Below, piece after piece: positions 24,524 through 32,121 of a DNA stretch of 64,000 bases. The translations under genes and the position numbers were made by a program. Numbering within the stretch: position 1 is the stretch's first letter; each line of letters starts with the position of its first letter. Below the pieces are notes generated by a model. It was given only the letters and a program-made list of their open reading frames with translations, had not been told where the DNA came from and did not search any database. Source of the DNA: AC-56 sp963798705 (GTDB taxonomy: Bacteria > Actinomycetota > Thermoleophilia > Solirubrobacterales > 70-9); contig CAWCTW010000005.1 of assembly GCA_963798705.1 (NCBI GenBank), positions 62,001 to 126,000 of the forward strand. Reading direction: 5' to 3'.

Positions 24524-25944
24524 CGGCGGTCGCCCTCAGGGAAGCACCGCGGGTCGAGCGGCTGCCCGAGCCGGGCGAGCGCCTGCACGGCCTGTGCGAC
24601 CCCGGCTCGTTTGCGCCGATCCGCACGGGGGTCACCTCGCCGCATCTCGGCCCTCGGGCCGGCCCCGGCGACGGCGTCGTGGCCGGCGCCGGCCGGGTGG
24701 GCGGCCGGCCGGTGTTCTGCTACGCCCAGGATCCGGCGTTCATGGGCGGCTCGCTGGGCGTAGCCCACGCGGACTCGATCGTTCGCGCGATGGAGCTCGC
24801 AGCGCGCGCCGGCGCGCCGGTCGTGGGCCTGATCGAGTCCGGCGGGGCGCGGCTGCAGGAGGGCCACGGTGCCCTCGCCGGCTACGGGCGCATCTTCCGC
24901 GCCAGCGTCGAGCTGTCAACGCGGGCCCCCCAGGTCTCGATCGTCACCGGCGTTTCCGCCGGTGGCGGCGCGTACTCGCCGGCCCTCACCGACTTCGTGG
25001 TGATGACCGAGGACGCGCGGATGTTCCTCACCGGGCCGCAGATCGTGCGCGAGGCGCTCGGCGAGCAGGTCTCGATGGAGGAGCTGGGCGGCCCCGCGGT
25101 GCACTCGCAGAACGGGGTCTGCGACCTCGTCGGGGCCGACCTCGCCGAGGCCATGTCGCTCGCGCGCCTGCTGCTCGCGTTCCTGCCCCAGCGCTTCGGC
25201 GAGGCCCCGCCGCTCGCCCGCCCCGCGTCGCCGCCGGCGAGCGTCCCGGACGAGTCGGTGCCTTCCCAGGGCCGCAAGGTCTACGACGTCCGCGACGTGG
25301 CGCGCGCGATCGTCGACGACGGCCAGCTGCTCGAGCTGTCTCGCTCGTGGGCCACGAACATGGTCACGGCGTTCGCGCGGATCGACGGCAGGCCAGTTGG
25401 AATCGTCGCCAACCAGCCGCGCAGCCTGGGCGGCGTGATCGACGCAGTCGCCGCCGAGAAGGCGGCGCTCTTCGTGGATGCGTGCGACCGGTTCGGCGTG
25501 CCCCTGGTCGTCCTGGTGGACACGCCCGGCTTCATGCCAGGGACCCGCCAGGAGGCGGGTGGCGTGATCCGCCGCGGCGCGTCGCTTTTGAGGGCGTTTG
25601 CCGCTGCAAGGGTCCCGAAGGTCACGGTGATCCTGCGCAAGGCCTACGGCGGAGCGGTCATCACGATGAACTCCAAGGACCTGGGCGCCGACCTGGTCTT
25701 CGCCTGGCCCCAGGCGGAGATCGGAATCATGGCGGCCCGCCAGGCGGTGGGCATCGTCCACCGGAGGAAGCTCGCGGCCGTCGATCGCCACGACGACGCC
25801 CTCGCCGAGCTCGCTGCCGGCTACGCCGACGAGCACCTGCGTGCAGACACGGCGGCGGCGGCGGGGTTCGTCGACGAGGTGATCGAGCCGTGGCGGACGC
25901 GCGAGCGCCTCGCCTGGGCCCTCGCGGCGCTGGAGCGATCGTGA
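24520..25944 (+). CDS. Acyl-CoA carboxyltransferase (AccD/PccB-like) in the FAS operon
   Basis: The 474-residue protein has both crotonase-like halves. The N-terminal half includes GGRPVFCYAQDPAFMGGSLG, LIESGGARLQEG and TGVSAGGGAYSPALTDF. The C-terminal half includes PVGIVANQPRSLGGVID, LVDTPGFMPGTRQE and ILRKAYGGAVITMNSKDLGA. It should form malonyl-CoA (or a methylmalonyl-type unit) for the synthase encoded around it, with a biotin-carboxylase subunit from elsewhere. It overlaps fabF by 4 nt and the hydrolase gene by 4 nt. It lacks the Cys4 zinc ribbon of E. coli AccD and so is of the actinobacterial acyl-CoA carboxylase type. Confidence 0.88.
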   Translation: MTAVALREAPRVERLPEPGERLHGLCDPGSFAPIRTGVTSPHLGPRAGPGDGVVAGAGRVGGRPVFCYAQDPAFMGGSLGVAHADSIVRAMELAARAGAPVVGLIESGGARLQEGHGALAGYGRIFRASVELSTRAPQVSIVTGVSAGGGAYSPALTDFVVMTEDARMFLTGPQIVREALGEQVSMEELGGPAVHSQNGVCDLVGADLAEAMSLARLLLAFLPQRFGEAPPLARPASPPASVPDESVPSQGRKVYDVRDVARAIVDDGQLLELSRSWATNMVTAFARIDGRPVGIVANQPRSLGGVIDAVAAEKAALFVDACDRFGVPLVVLVDTPGFMPGTRQEAGGVIRRGASLLRAFAAARVPKVTVILRKAYGGAVITMNSKDLGADLVFAWPQAEIGIMAARQAVGIVHRRKLAAVDRHDDALAELAAGYADEHLRADTAAAAGFVDEVIEPWRTRERLAWALAALERS

Positions 25945-26633
25945 CCGAGGATCCCTTCGTGACCATCGCCCGCTCCCTCCGTGAGCACGGCCGGCCCGAT
26001 CCGCCGCGGCGCATCTCGTGCTTCGTCGCGCTCGGCGACAGCTTCACCGCCGGCACGGGGTCCCCGGAGGGCCTGGGGTGGAGCGACCGGATGGCGCGCT
26101 CGCTGCGCGGAGGCCACCCGGAGTTCGTCTACCGCAACCTCGCCGTGGACGGCGCCACCAGCGCCGACGTGATCGAGCAGCTCGGCGAGGGGCTCCAGCT
26201 CGAGCCCGATCTCGTGACCGTCATCTGCGGTGCCAACGACGTGCTGCATTCGACCCGGCCCGACGCGTCGCTCTACGGCCGGCGGCTGGCCACGATGTTC
26301 CGGCGCATCCGCGATGCGGGTCCCCGGGTGATCCTGATGACCGCGACGTCCCCCGAGCGGTGGGACTTCGTGCCGCTGGGCCCGCGCACCCGCGGCCGGG
26401 TGGAGGAGGGCATGCGCCGATTCAACGACGTCACCAGACGGGTGGCAGAGACCCATCGCGTCCCCTGCCTGGACGTCGCCGACCATCCCGGCCTTCGGGA
26501 GCGCGACAACTTCGCCACGGACGGCCTGCACCCGTCGCCCCGCGGTCACGCGCGCGCCGCCCACGCCTTCGCCGGGCTGCTGCGGGACGGCTACCGGATT
26601 CCAATCGGACAACTGGAGGGAGAGGAACCGTGA
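25941..26633 (+). CDS. SGNH/GDSL-family hydrolase
   Basis: The 230-residue protein shows the SGNH blocks: block I VALGDSFTAGTG (nucleophile Ser), block II around NLAVDGATSADV, block III GANDVL and the block V Asp/His in DGLHPSPRGHARAA. No signal peptide is apparent, so it should act in the cytosol as an esterase, lipase or thioesterase. The start GTG 25941 overlaps the preceding stop and its own end overlaps the MaoC gene. Its coupling into a fatty-acid operon suggests release or editing of acyl chains, which is inference. Confidence 0.85.
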   Translation: MTEDPFVTIARSLREHGRPDPPRRISCFVALGDSFTAGTGSPEGLGWSDRMARSLRGGHPEFVYRNLAVDGATSADVIEQLGEGLQLEPDLVTVICGANDVLHSTRPDASLYGRRLATMFRRIRDAGPRVILMTATSPERWDFVPLGPRTRGRVEEGMRRFNDVTRRVAETHRVPCLDVADHPGLRERDNFATDGLHPSPRGHARAAHAFAGLLRDGYRIPIGQLEGEEP

Positions 26634-27172
26634 ACGCGAACGCGCTGTTGGACGGGCGGCCGACCGAGCTCACAGAGGATGCCGAGTTCACCACTCGCGG
26701 CCGGACGATCACCGAGGCCGACCTGACCTCCTTCTCGGCACTGACCGGCGACTGGCACCCTCAGCACTCGGACGCCGAGTGGGCCGCCGGCAGCCGTTTC
26801 TCCGGTCGCGTCGCCCACGGGATGCTCGTGCTCTCCTACTCGATCGGGCTCGTCCCATTCGACCCGGAGCGGGTCGTGGCGCTTCGGGGCCTCGAGTCGG
26901 CGAGGTTCAAGCGCCCGGTGGCGATCGGCGACACGATCCGAGCTCGCTGTCGGGTCGAGTCCAGCCGGCGTCTCGACGACGAGACCGCGCTGGTGCAGCT
27001 CGTCCTCCGCGTCGTCAACCAGGACGATCGCGCCGTGGCGCTGGCGCGAGTCGAGGCCGTGTGCCGGCAGCCCGACGTGGACGAGCCCGAGGCGCCTGAA
27101 GCTCCTGTGGCCGAAGCCGCGTCTTGGCCGGACGAGTACGAGCGGATCTGCGGCGGAGAGACGTTCCTGTGA
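26630..27172 (+). CDS. MaoC-like (hot-dog fold) dehydratase
   Basis: The 180-residue protein has the hydratase-2 motif FSALTGDWHPQHSDAEWA at about 37-54, in which the Asp and His (usually D-x4-H) form the active site, followed by RVAHGMLVLSYSIG. Such enzymes dehydrate 3-hydroxyacyl thioesters, and this one could serve as the dehydratase step, since no FabZ or FabA is seen. A strong GGAGGGAGAGG precedes GTG 26630. The C-terminal 30 residues are Pro/Glu/Ala-rich and lie outside the fold. The end overlaps the enoyl reductase start. Confidence 0.85.
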   Translation: MNANALLDGRPTELTEDAEFTTRGRTITEADLTSFSALTGDWHPQHSDAEWAAGSRFSGRVAHGMLVLSYSIGLVPFDPERVVALRGLESARFKRPVAIGDTIRARCRVESSRRLDDETALVQLVLRVVNQDDRAVALARVEAVCRQPDVDEPEAPEAPVAEAASWPDEYERICGGETFL

Positions 27173-28014
27173 TCCTCGACGGCAAGCGCCTCCTCGTCAC
27201 GGGTGTCGTCAACCGCCATTCGATTGCCTACTCGATCGCCGAGCGCGCGCAGCGGCAGGGCGCCGAGATCGTCCTGACGAGCTTCGGACGGATGCGGCGG
27301 ATGACCGAGCGAGCGGCGGCGAGGCTCGACCCCGTTCCCGATGTGCTCGAGCTGGACGTCAACCGCGACGAGGACCTCGCCGCCGTGGCGAAGGAGCTCG
27401 AAGGGCGATGGGGCGGCCTGGACGGTGCGGTGCATGCGATCGCGCACGCTCCTCCGGACGCGCTGGGTGGCAATTTCCTGGGCGCGACGCGCGACAGCGC
27501 CAAGGCCGCCTTCGAGACGAGCGCCTATTCGCTCAAGGCGTTGGCTCAGGCGCTCGCGCCGCTGATGGGCATCGCTCCACAGGGAGCGAACGGCGCGGGC
27601 GCTTCCCGCGCCGGTGGCAGCATGGTGGCGCTGGACTTCGACGCCTCCATCGCCTGGCCGGCCTACGACTGGATGGGGGTGTCGAAGGCGGCGCTCGAGT
27701 CCGTGGGCCGCTACCTGGCGCGCGACCTCGGGGCCGCGGGCGTCCGCGTCAACCTCGTGTCGGCCGGGCCGATCTCGACGCCCGCCGCCTCGGGCATTCC
27801 CGGCTTCTCCGAGCTCGCCGGGATGTGGTCCCACGGTGCGCCGCTCGGCTGGGACGACGCCGACGCCACCGGGATCGCGGACGCGGCGCTCTTCCTCCTC
27901 TCGGACATGGCTCGCGCGATCAGCGGCGAGATCGTCCATGTCGACGGCGGGTTTCACTGCGTCGGCGCCGTGAGCGAGCGGCCCGCGGGCCAGGTCCGGC
28001 CCCTGACCCATTGA
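27169..28014 (+). CDS. fabI: Enoyl-ACP reductase, InhA/FabI-like
   Basis: The 281-residue SDR has the divergent FabI glycine motif LVTGVVNRHSIAYSIA at about 9-24 and the catalytic pair Y166 and K173 (PAYDWMGVSKAALES), spaced Y-x6-K as in FabI/InhA rather than the Y-x3-K of ordinary SDRs. GGSMVALDFDASIAWPAYDW is strikingly like mycobacterial InhA. It should reduce trans-2-enoyl-ACP with NADH as the last step of each elongation round. GTG 27169 overlaps the MaoC stop. Confidence 0.9.
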   Translation: MILDGKRLLVTGVVNRHSIAYSIAERAQRQGAEIVLTSFGRMRRMTERAAARLDPVPDVLELDVNRDEDLAAVAKELEGRWGGLDGAVHAIAHAPPDALGGNFLGATRDSAKAAFETSAYSLKALAQALAPLMGIAPQGANGAGASRAGGSMVALDFDASIAWPAYDWMGVSKAALESVGRYLARDLGAAGVRVNLVSAGPISTPAASGIPGFSELAGMWSHGAPLGWDDADATGIADAALFLLSDMARAISGEIVHVDGGFHCVGAVSERPAGQVRPLTH

Positions 28015-28041
28015 CTCGCAAGCCGCCTGGGCCCGGGCATC

Positions 28042-28347
28042 ATGCATCGATCCCGCCGGCGTGAGAGGTTAGGCGGCGATGGAGAGCTCGAGCGGGCGAC
28101 GTTGAGGCAGACGAGGCTGCTCGGCTTCGGCTCGACGATGATGGGTTGCATCGCCGGGCGCGCCGATTACGGGCGACGTGGAATCCTGCTCGGCGTCCTG
28201 ACCGCCCAGGTGTACGCCTTTTACTCGAGGCTGCTGTGGCCGGTGCTGATGCGCTCCACCGCGCGCCAGCTGGGCGCTCATCGCGACTGGGCGAAGAGCG
28301 AGCGCGAGGCACTGGCGGCGCCGGCGGCCGATCAGGTGGCCGGGTGA
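28042..28347 (+). CDS. Small protein of unknown function coupled to the GMC oxidoreductase gene
   Basis: The frame gives up to 101 residues from ATG 28042, though the start is uncertain and ATG 28138 or 28141 would give a shorter form. It has a hydrophobic stretch GILLGVLTAQVYAFYSRLLW at about 49-68, and a basic then Ala-rich tail. Its TGA overlaps the GTG of the next gene (28344-28347), the same coupling used throughout the operon, which supports it as real. No family is recognised. Confidence 0.5.
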   Translation: MHRSRRRERLGGDGELERATLRQTRLLGFGSTMMGCIAGRADYGRRGILLGVLTAQVYAFYSRLLWPVLMRSTARQLGAHRDWAKSEREALAAPAADQVAG

Positions 28348-29855
28348 GCTACCACTACGTCATCGTCGGTGCTGGGTCGGCGGGCTGCGCGATCGCCAAC
28401 CGGCTCAGCGAGGACCCGGGGACGAGGGTGCTGCTGCTCGAGGCCGGACCGCGCGACCGCGCCAAGGAGATCCGGATCCCCGCCGCCTTCTCCAAGCTCT
28501 TCAAGTCGAAGTTCGACTGGGGATACGAGACGACCCCGCAGCCCGGGCTCGACGGGCGACGCATCTACTTCCCGCGCGGCAAGGTCGTCGGAGGCTCGTC
28601 GGCGATGAACGCGATGATGTGGATCCCCGGGGACCGGGCCGACTTCGATGCCTGGCCGGAGGGCTGGCGGTGGGAGACGCTCGAGCCGTACCTGCGCAGG
28701 GTGGAGGACGAGGCGTGCTCGATCACGCCGCTCGCCGACCCGAATCCGATGTCGGCGGCGTTCCTCGACTCGGTCTCCGAGGCGCAGGTCGCCGAGCGCG
28801 GCGATCTGCGCCCTGAGAGCCTCGCGGGCTCGAGCCTCGTGCGCGTGACCCAGCGCCGGGGCCTGCGATGCACCGCCGCCGACAACTACCTGAAGCCGGT
28901 TCTCGACCGCCGCAATCTCACCGTGCTCAGCGACTGCCTGGTCGCAGGCGTGGACATCCGCCACGGCCGGGCGGCCGGCGTGCGGTACCGGCGGGGCGGG
29001 GAGGAGGTGACGGCGGCGGTCGAGCGGGAGGTGATCCTGAGCGCCGGCGCGATCGGCTCGCCGCAGCTCCTCATGCTCTCGGGGGTCGGGCCGGCAGACC
29101 ACCTGCGCCAGGTCGGCGTCCCGGTGACGCACGACCTGCCCGAGGTCGGCCAGGGCCTGGAGGACCACTGCATGGCGATTTCGCTCTTCGACGCCTCGGG
29201 CAAAGAGTCTCTGTACGCCGCCGAGTCCCCGCGACAGCTGCTGAGGCTGCTGCTTCGCCGGCGGGGAATGCTCACCTCGAACGTCGGCGAGGCCGCCGCC
29301 TTCGTGCGCACCCGCTCCGAGCTCGACGCGCCGGACCTGGAGCTGATCTTCGCTCCGGTCCTCTATATGGGGGAGGGCCTCGTGCCGCCACCGGCCCACG
29401 GGTTCTCGATTGCCGCGGTGGGACTCCAGCCCCGAAGCCGCGGCTCGGTGCGCCTGCGCTCCTCGGACCCCGACGACGCGCCGCAGATCGATCCCGCCTT
29501 CCTCCAGGACGATGCCGACCTAAACGTCCTCCTCGCCGGGGTCAAGCTCGCACGCCGCGTCGCGCGCGGGGGCCCGCTCGGGCGCTGGCTACAGGGCGAG
29601 CGCGCCCCCGGCGATCCGACCAGCAGCGACGCGGAGATCGCCGCGTGGATCCGCGCCAACGCGCACACGATCTACCACCCGGTGGCGACCTGCGCGCTCG
29701 AGCGGGTGGTCGACTCCGGGCTGCGCGTCCGCGGCGTCGACGGGCTGCGGGTCGCGGATGCGTCGGTCATCCCGCAGCTGGTTCGCGGACACACGCACGC
29801 CGCGACGACGATGGTCGCCGAGCGCGCCGCGGACCTGATCATGGGTAGGGTCTAG
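28344..29855 (+). CDS. GMC-family FAD-dependent oxidoreductase
   Basis: The 503-residue flavoenzyme has the ADP-binding motif VIVGAGSAGCAIANRL at about 6-21, LLEAGP, the GMC signature 1 region (RGKVVGGSSAMNAMMWIPG), signature 2 (SAGAIGSPQLLMLSGVG), and the C-terminal His region (IYHPVATCAL and GHTHAATTMVAERAADL). GMC enzymes oxidise alcohols, such as choline or long-chain alcohols, to aldehydes. It is the last gene of the coupled lipid operon, so a lipid-derived alcohol is a plausible but unproven substrate. Confidence 0.9.
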   Translation: MSYHYVIVGAGSAGCAIANRLSEDPGTRVLLLEAGPRDRAKEIRIPAAFSKLFKSKFDWGYETTPQPGLDGRRIYFPRGKVVGGSSAMNAMMWIPGDRADFDAWPEGWRWETLEPYLRRVEDEACSITPLADPNPMSAAFLDSVSEAQVAERGDLRPESLAGSSLVRVTQRRGLRCTAADNYLKPVLDRRNLTVLSDCLVAGVDIRHGRAAGVRYRRGGEEVTAAVEREVILSAGAIGSPQLLMLSGVGPADHLRQVGVPVTHDLPEVGQGLEDHCMAISLFDASGKESLYAAESPRQLLRLLLRRRGMLTSNVGEAAAFVRTRSELDAPDLELIFAPVLYMGEGLVPPPAHGFSIAAVGLQPRSRGSVRLRSSDPDDAPQIDPAFLQDDADLNVLLAGVKLARRVARGGPLGRWLQGERAPGDPTSSDAEIAAWIRANAHTIYHPVATCALERVVDSGLRVRGVDGLRVADASVIPQLVRGHTHAATTMVAERAADLIMGRV

Positions 29856-29958
29856 CCGACAGGTAGCTCGGCGCGCAGAATGCCCTGGTCCGCGGGCTTG
29901 TCCATGCGCTCGAGCAGCCAGGAGAAGAAACCCATGGACCACGGATCCCCTTTTCGGG

Positions 29959-30096
29959 TCAGCGCCGCGCGATGGCGACGACAGCCGCGAGGGCCACGAG
30001 GCCCAGGAGGATCCACACCTGCCAGAGGCCCTCGAACGCGGCGACCACCACGCAGAGCAGGAACAGCGCGCCGATTACCTCGAGGATGACGCCCAC
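29959..30096 (-). CDS. 45-residue hydrophobic protein
   Basis: GTG 30096 to TGA 29959 encodes 45 residues that are almost entirely two membrane helices (ILEVIGALFLLCVVVAAFEG and WILLGLVALAAVVAIARR). No ribosome-binding site is obvious. The sequence is typical of small actinobacterial membrane proteins, but a chance hydrophobic frame cannot be excluded. It lies just outside the left end of the integrated element. Confidence 0.4.
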   Translation of the reverse strand: MGVILEVIGALFLLCVVVAAFEGLWQVWILLGLVALAAVVAIARR

Positions 30097-30203
30097 GCGG
30101 CGAGAACCCTAGCTACCGGCTCAGGGCGCGGAGACCCGAGTCCGCCTGAGCGCCAACCCCGCGACCCAGGGTCGCGGGTCGTCTCGCTCGCGCCCGGGCC
30201 CCC

Positions 30204-30254
30204 AAAAGAGACGACCCGCCGAAGCGGGCCGTCTCAGGGGTACAGGGAGGAGAG
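30204..30254. repeat. Left boundary repeat, candidate attL core within a terminator-like hairpin
   Basis: The block is a hairpin (30208-30235) followed by TCTCAGGGGTACAGGGAGGA and GAG (30232-30254). The last 23 bp are identical to 37416-37438, and the hairpin part is similar to 37392-37419 but differs in the stem. Same orientation at both ends fits site-specific integration into a conserved terminator sequence. Confidence 0.65.
30208..30235 (-). terminator. Rho-independent terminator (minus strand) at the left boundary
   Basis: On the minus strand the sequence reads GAGACGGCCCGC, loop TTCG, GCGGGTCGTCTC, then TTTT. This gives a 12-bp stem with one G-T pair, a very stable UUCG tetraloop and a short T-run. 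It would end transcripts that leave the element leftward. Confidence 0.75.
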
Positions 30255-30268
30255 GACTATCCCGGTCC

Positions 30269-30371
30269 GCATGGGCAAGCGGTTTCCCGCATGGACAAGC
30301 CAAGTGGACTCCGGTTAGGTCCGGTTGTTTCCGGTTGTTTCGGTGTCTGACTGGCGAACAACTGGCGAACA
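30269..30371. repeat. Cluster of short direct repeats inside the left boundary (candidate integrase arm sites)
   Basis: Three sets of direct repeats are packed here: GCATGGGCAAGC/GCATGGACAAGC (30269-30280 and 30289-30300, period 20), CCGGTTAGGT-CCGGTTGTTT-CCGGTTGTTT (30311-30340, period 10) and ACTGGCGAAC twice (30350-30359 and 30361-30370). The last motif recurs twice just inside the right boundary. Multiple short repeats beside a core site are typical of phage attP arm regions. Confidence 0.6.
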
Positions 30372-30381
30372 CTGAGGCACC

Positions 30382-30525
30382 GTGAGCCGGAAGCTCGACG
30401 CATTTGCCCACCAGATCGCCGATCAGGTCGCCGACCGGATCCTCCACCGCGTGGTGGGCGAACCCGACGCTGAACTGATGACGAAGCAGGGCGAAGGGCC
30501 GCGAGACGCGTCCAAAGGCGGCTAG
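30382..30525 (+). CDS. Possible truncated excisionase-like small protein
   Basis: GTG 30382 to TAG 30525 encodes 47 residues starting VSRKLDAFAHQIADQVADRI, an amphipathic helix, then a short polar tail. The start resembles the helical N-terminus of small DNA-binding proteins that precede tyrosine integrases in actinobacterial elements, but no helix-turn-helix is left, and the frame runs into the integrase remnant. It is probably the stub of a deleted gene. Confidence 0.3.
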   Translation: MSRKLDAFAHQIADQVADRILHRVVGEPDAELMTKQGEGPRDASKGG

Positions 30526-30732
30526 AAGGGCCACCGGGGGCTGGAGCGGCTTGGACTCCACGTGGCTCGCTACACCTTCGCCTCGATGATGATCGCGGCG
30601 GGGTGAACGCTAAGGCGTTGAGCGGCTATCTCGGCCATGCGAACTCGATCGCTATGGACCACCTGATGCCCGGTAACGAGGCCGAGGCTAGGGTACTGCT
30701 GGGATGCCTATCTCGAACGGCACGGTGGCTAG
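30500..30732 (+). pseudogene. Remnant of a tyrosine recombinase (C-terminal part)
   Basis: Pieces in three frames rebuild an integrase C-terminus: KAARRAT, GLERLGLHVARYTFASMMIA, VNAKALSGYLGHANSI, DHLMPGNEAEARVLL, and DAYLERHGG followed by a TAG at 30730-30732. The catalytic H-x-x-R reads H-V-A-R, and the box Y that should precede GHLMPG is deleted. Frame changes fall in G-runs near 30540, 30601 and 30692. It is separate from the integrase at 35008 and is probably an older integration event. Confidence 0.7.
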
Positions 30733-31018
30733 GAGTGGGCTGGCAATGGCTACGGCCGCTGCCTTGCTGGTGGCGGCGCCGATCTCAGGTTGTGGTCATA
30801 GCGGACCATCCGACCAACAACTTCGCCGTCAGGCGTATCAAGAGTGCGGGCGACGGGCGAAGGAGGAGGCTCGGGACCTGAGACACCCGGCTACCGCGAG
30901 GGAGCGAGCCTATTCCCGCCGGTTCGTGCACAACATCCCCCGCACGGTCAGGCGGGACTACGAGCTTTGCGTGAGCGCCTACACGGCCACCGGCAACCCA
31001 CCCGAGGGCCCGCCGTAG
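30704..31018 (+). CDS. Putative small lipoprotein of unknown function
   Basis: The 104-residue frame starts at ATG 30704, inside the end of the integrase remnant; GTG 30725 is an alternative. A signal peptide is visible (LAMATAAALLVAAPISGCG) with a lipobox ISGC, then a polar mature part with basic, Arg-rich segments and two further Cys. It should be exported and lipid-anchored. No family is recognised. Confidence 0.5.
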   Translation: MPISNGTVARSGLAMATAAALLVAAPISGCGHSGPSDQQLRRQAYQECGRRAKEEARDLRHPATARERAYSRRFVHNIPRTVRRDYELCVSAYTATGNPPEGPP

Positions 31019-31209
31019 CCATACCTGTAGCCACGGCGACAGAAACCCGCCCGTTAGCAGGCAGTTCACGCTGGTGAGTCTGACCCGCCTGACTTCGACG
31101 CCATGAGTCTGGATGAACTTCGGCGCTACTCCGAGGCGGCGATTGCCGGCACTAAGGCTCACCAGCCGGTTCGGATTGCGACCTTCTCGGTCGAGTGATG
31201 ACCGCGTCG
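31019..31209. other. 191-bp spacer with a gene fragment
   Basis: No complete gene is seen. A plus-strand frame from ATG 31104 to TGA 31199 (MSLDELRRYSEAAIAGTKAH ...) has protein-like composition but only 31 codons and no partner; it may be the tail of a deleted gene. Confidence 0.3.
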
Positions 31210-31606
31210 CTACTCCCGCAACCCGGCGGCTTCGAGGGCCTGTGCACGCTCGGGAGAACATCTCAATTCGAGTGACTCTGCCGCTTCGAAACGTCGTGAC
31301 CTGCCACCAGCGACTCTCCACCGGCATGTCGCCGCCGCGCGGGCGTCCATGTTGGATGATTCGGATCAGCAGCTTGTCGCCAGCGTCGATGATCTCGGTC
31401 GCCTCCTGGGTGAAGCCGTCGAAGGATGCGATGTACGCTCGGATCCAATCCCGTGCTTCCTGGCCGCGATACGTCCCCGCGTCGGGCATCTCGGGGGCGG
31501 CTACAAACTCAAAGTCGTCGGTGACGGCCTCGAAAGCCGCGCTGAAATCGCCGCGGGAGAACTGCTCAAAGGCGGCTCGCATGGCTTCCACGTTCTCCTG
31601 CGACAT
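31210..31606 (-). pseudogene. SnoaL-like (NTF2 fold) protein, frameshifted near the C-terminus
   Basis: ATG 31606 starts MSQENVEAMRAAFEQFSRGD, a typical SnoaL-like beginning, and includes YRGQEARDWIRAYIASF and ESRWWQVTTFRSGRVTRIEM. After EMFS the expected tail (ERAQALEAAGLRE, stop at 31210-31212) lies in another frame. One extra C in a CCC run near 31252 explains this. Without correction the frame runs on to about 30785 as non-coding sequence. The NTF2 fold serves as isomerase, hydrolase or binding protein; the role here is unknown. It is tandem with a paralogue 3 bp upstream. Confidence 0.7.
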
Positions 31607-31609
31607 CCC

Positions 31610-32008
31610 CTACTCCCGCAGCCCGGCTTCCAGGGCCTCCTGCTTCGTCTGATAGAGCGTCAGCGACGTAATCTGGCCGTCCTCAATCGTGAACACCCAG
31701 GCGCTTCGAGCCTGAACCTCGATCCCGTCTCGTCCTCGAAGGTGCGCGAGGTTCTCCGCGACCACGACGCCCTCCTTGACCTCCACTGGGTCAACAAGCT
31801 CGATCCGAAGGTCGTCGAATGCCGAGAGAAACCGCACCGCGACCGCCCGGATCTCCTCGTGGCCTCGATAGACGCCTGCATCGAAAGAGCGGGCGTTGGA
31901 CCAGTCCACCGTCGCGTTGGGCGCCCACTCCTCCAGCCACCCGTCGAAGTCACGGCGGCTGTACGCCTCGGTGTTTCGACGCACGATTTCCACGTTCTGC
32001 CGCGACAT
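31610..32008 (-). CDS. SnoaL-like (NTF2 fold) family protein
   Basis: The 132-residue protein starts MSRQNVEIVRRNTEAYSRRD and continues with YRGHEEIRAVAVRFLSAFDD and VFTIEDGQITSLTLYQTKQE, ending EALEAGLRE. This is the standard length and pattern of the polyketide cyclase SnoaL-like superfamily. It is intact and only 3 bp from a broken paralogue on the same strand, so the pair came from a tandem duplication. Confidence 0.8.
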   Translation of the reverse strand: MSRQNVEIVRRNTEAYSRRDFDGWLEEWAPNATVDWSNARSFDAGVYRGHEEIRAVAVRFLSAFDDLRIELVDPVEVKEGVVVAENLAHLRGRDGIEVQARSAWVFTIEDGQITSLTLYQTKQEALEAGLRE

Positions 32009-32121
32009 CGCCTACGCAGTATCTCGCGGAGGGGAGGGTCCGAAGCTGTGAGGCACGATCCCGCTCACCGCCGGGTAGCCGATCAGACACGCAGCACAAT
32101 GCCCAAACGGATGAGTTGCAG

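Noticed and set aside
23407..25944. An 845-codon plus-strand frame spanning fabF and the carboxyltransferase, suggesting a fusion.
   Set aside because: The first 370 codons are the out-of-frame shadow of fabF. The real gene starts at ATG 24520.
30121..30160. A stem like a tRNA T-arm (GCGGA ... TCCGC) near the left boundary, considered as a tRNA target for integration.
   Set aside because: The loop lacks TTCGA, and no anticodon or acceptor arm can be built around it.
30121..30561. A 146-codon minus-strand open frame across the left end of the island.
   Set aside because: It reads straight through the terminator hairpin and the integrase repeats, has no ribosome-binding site and no protein-like composition. 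It is open only because of GC bias.
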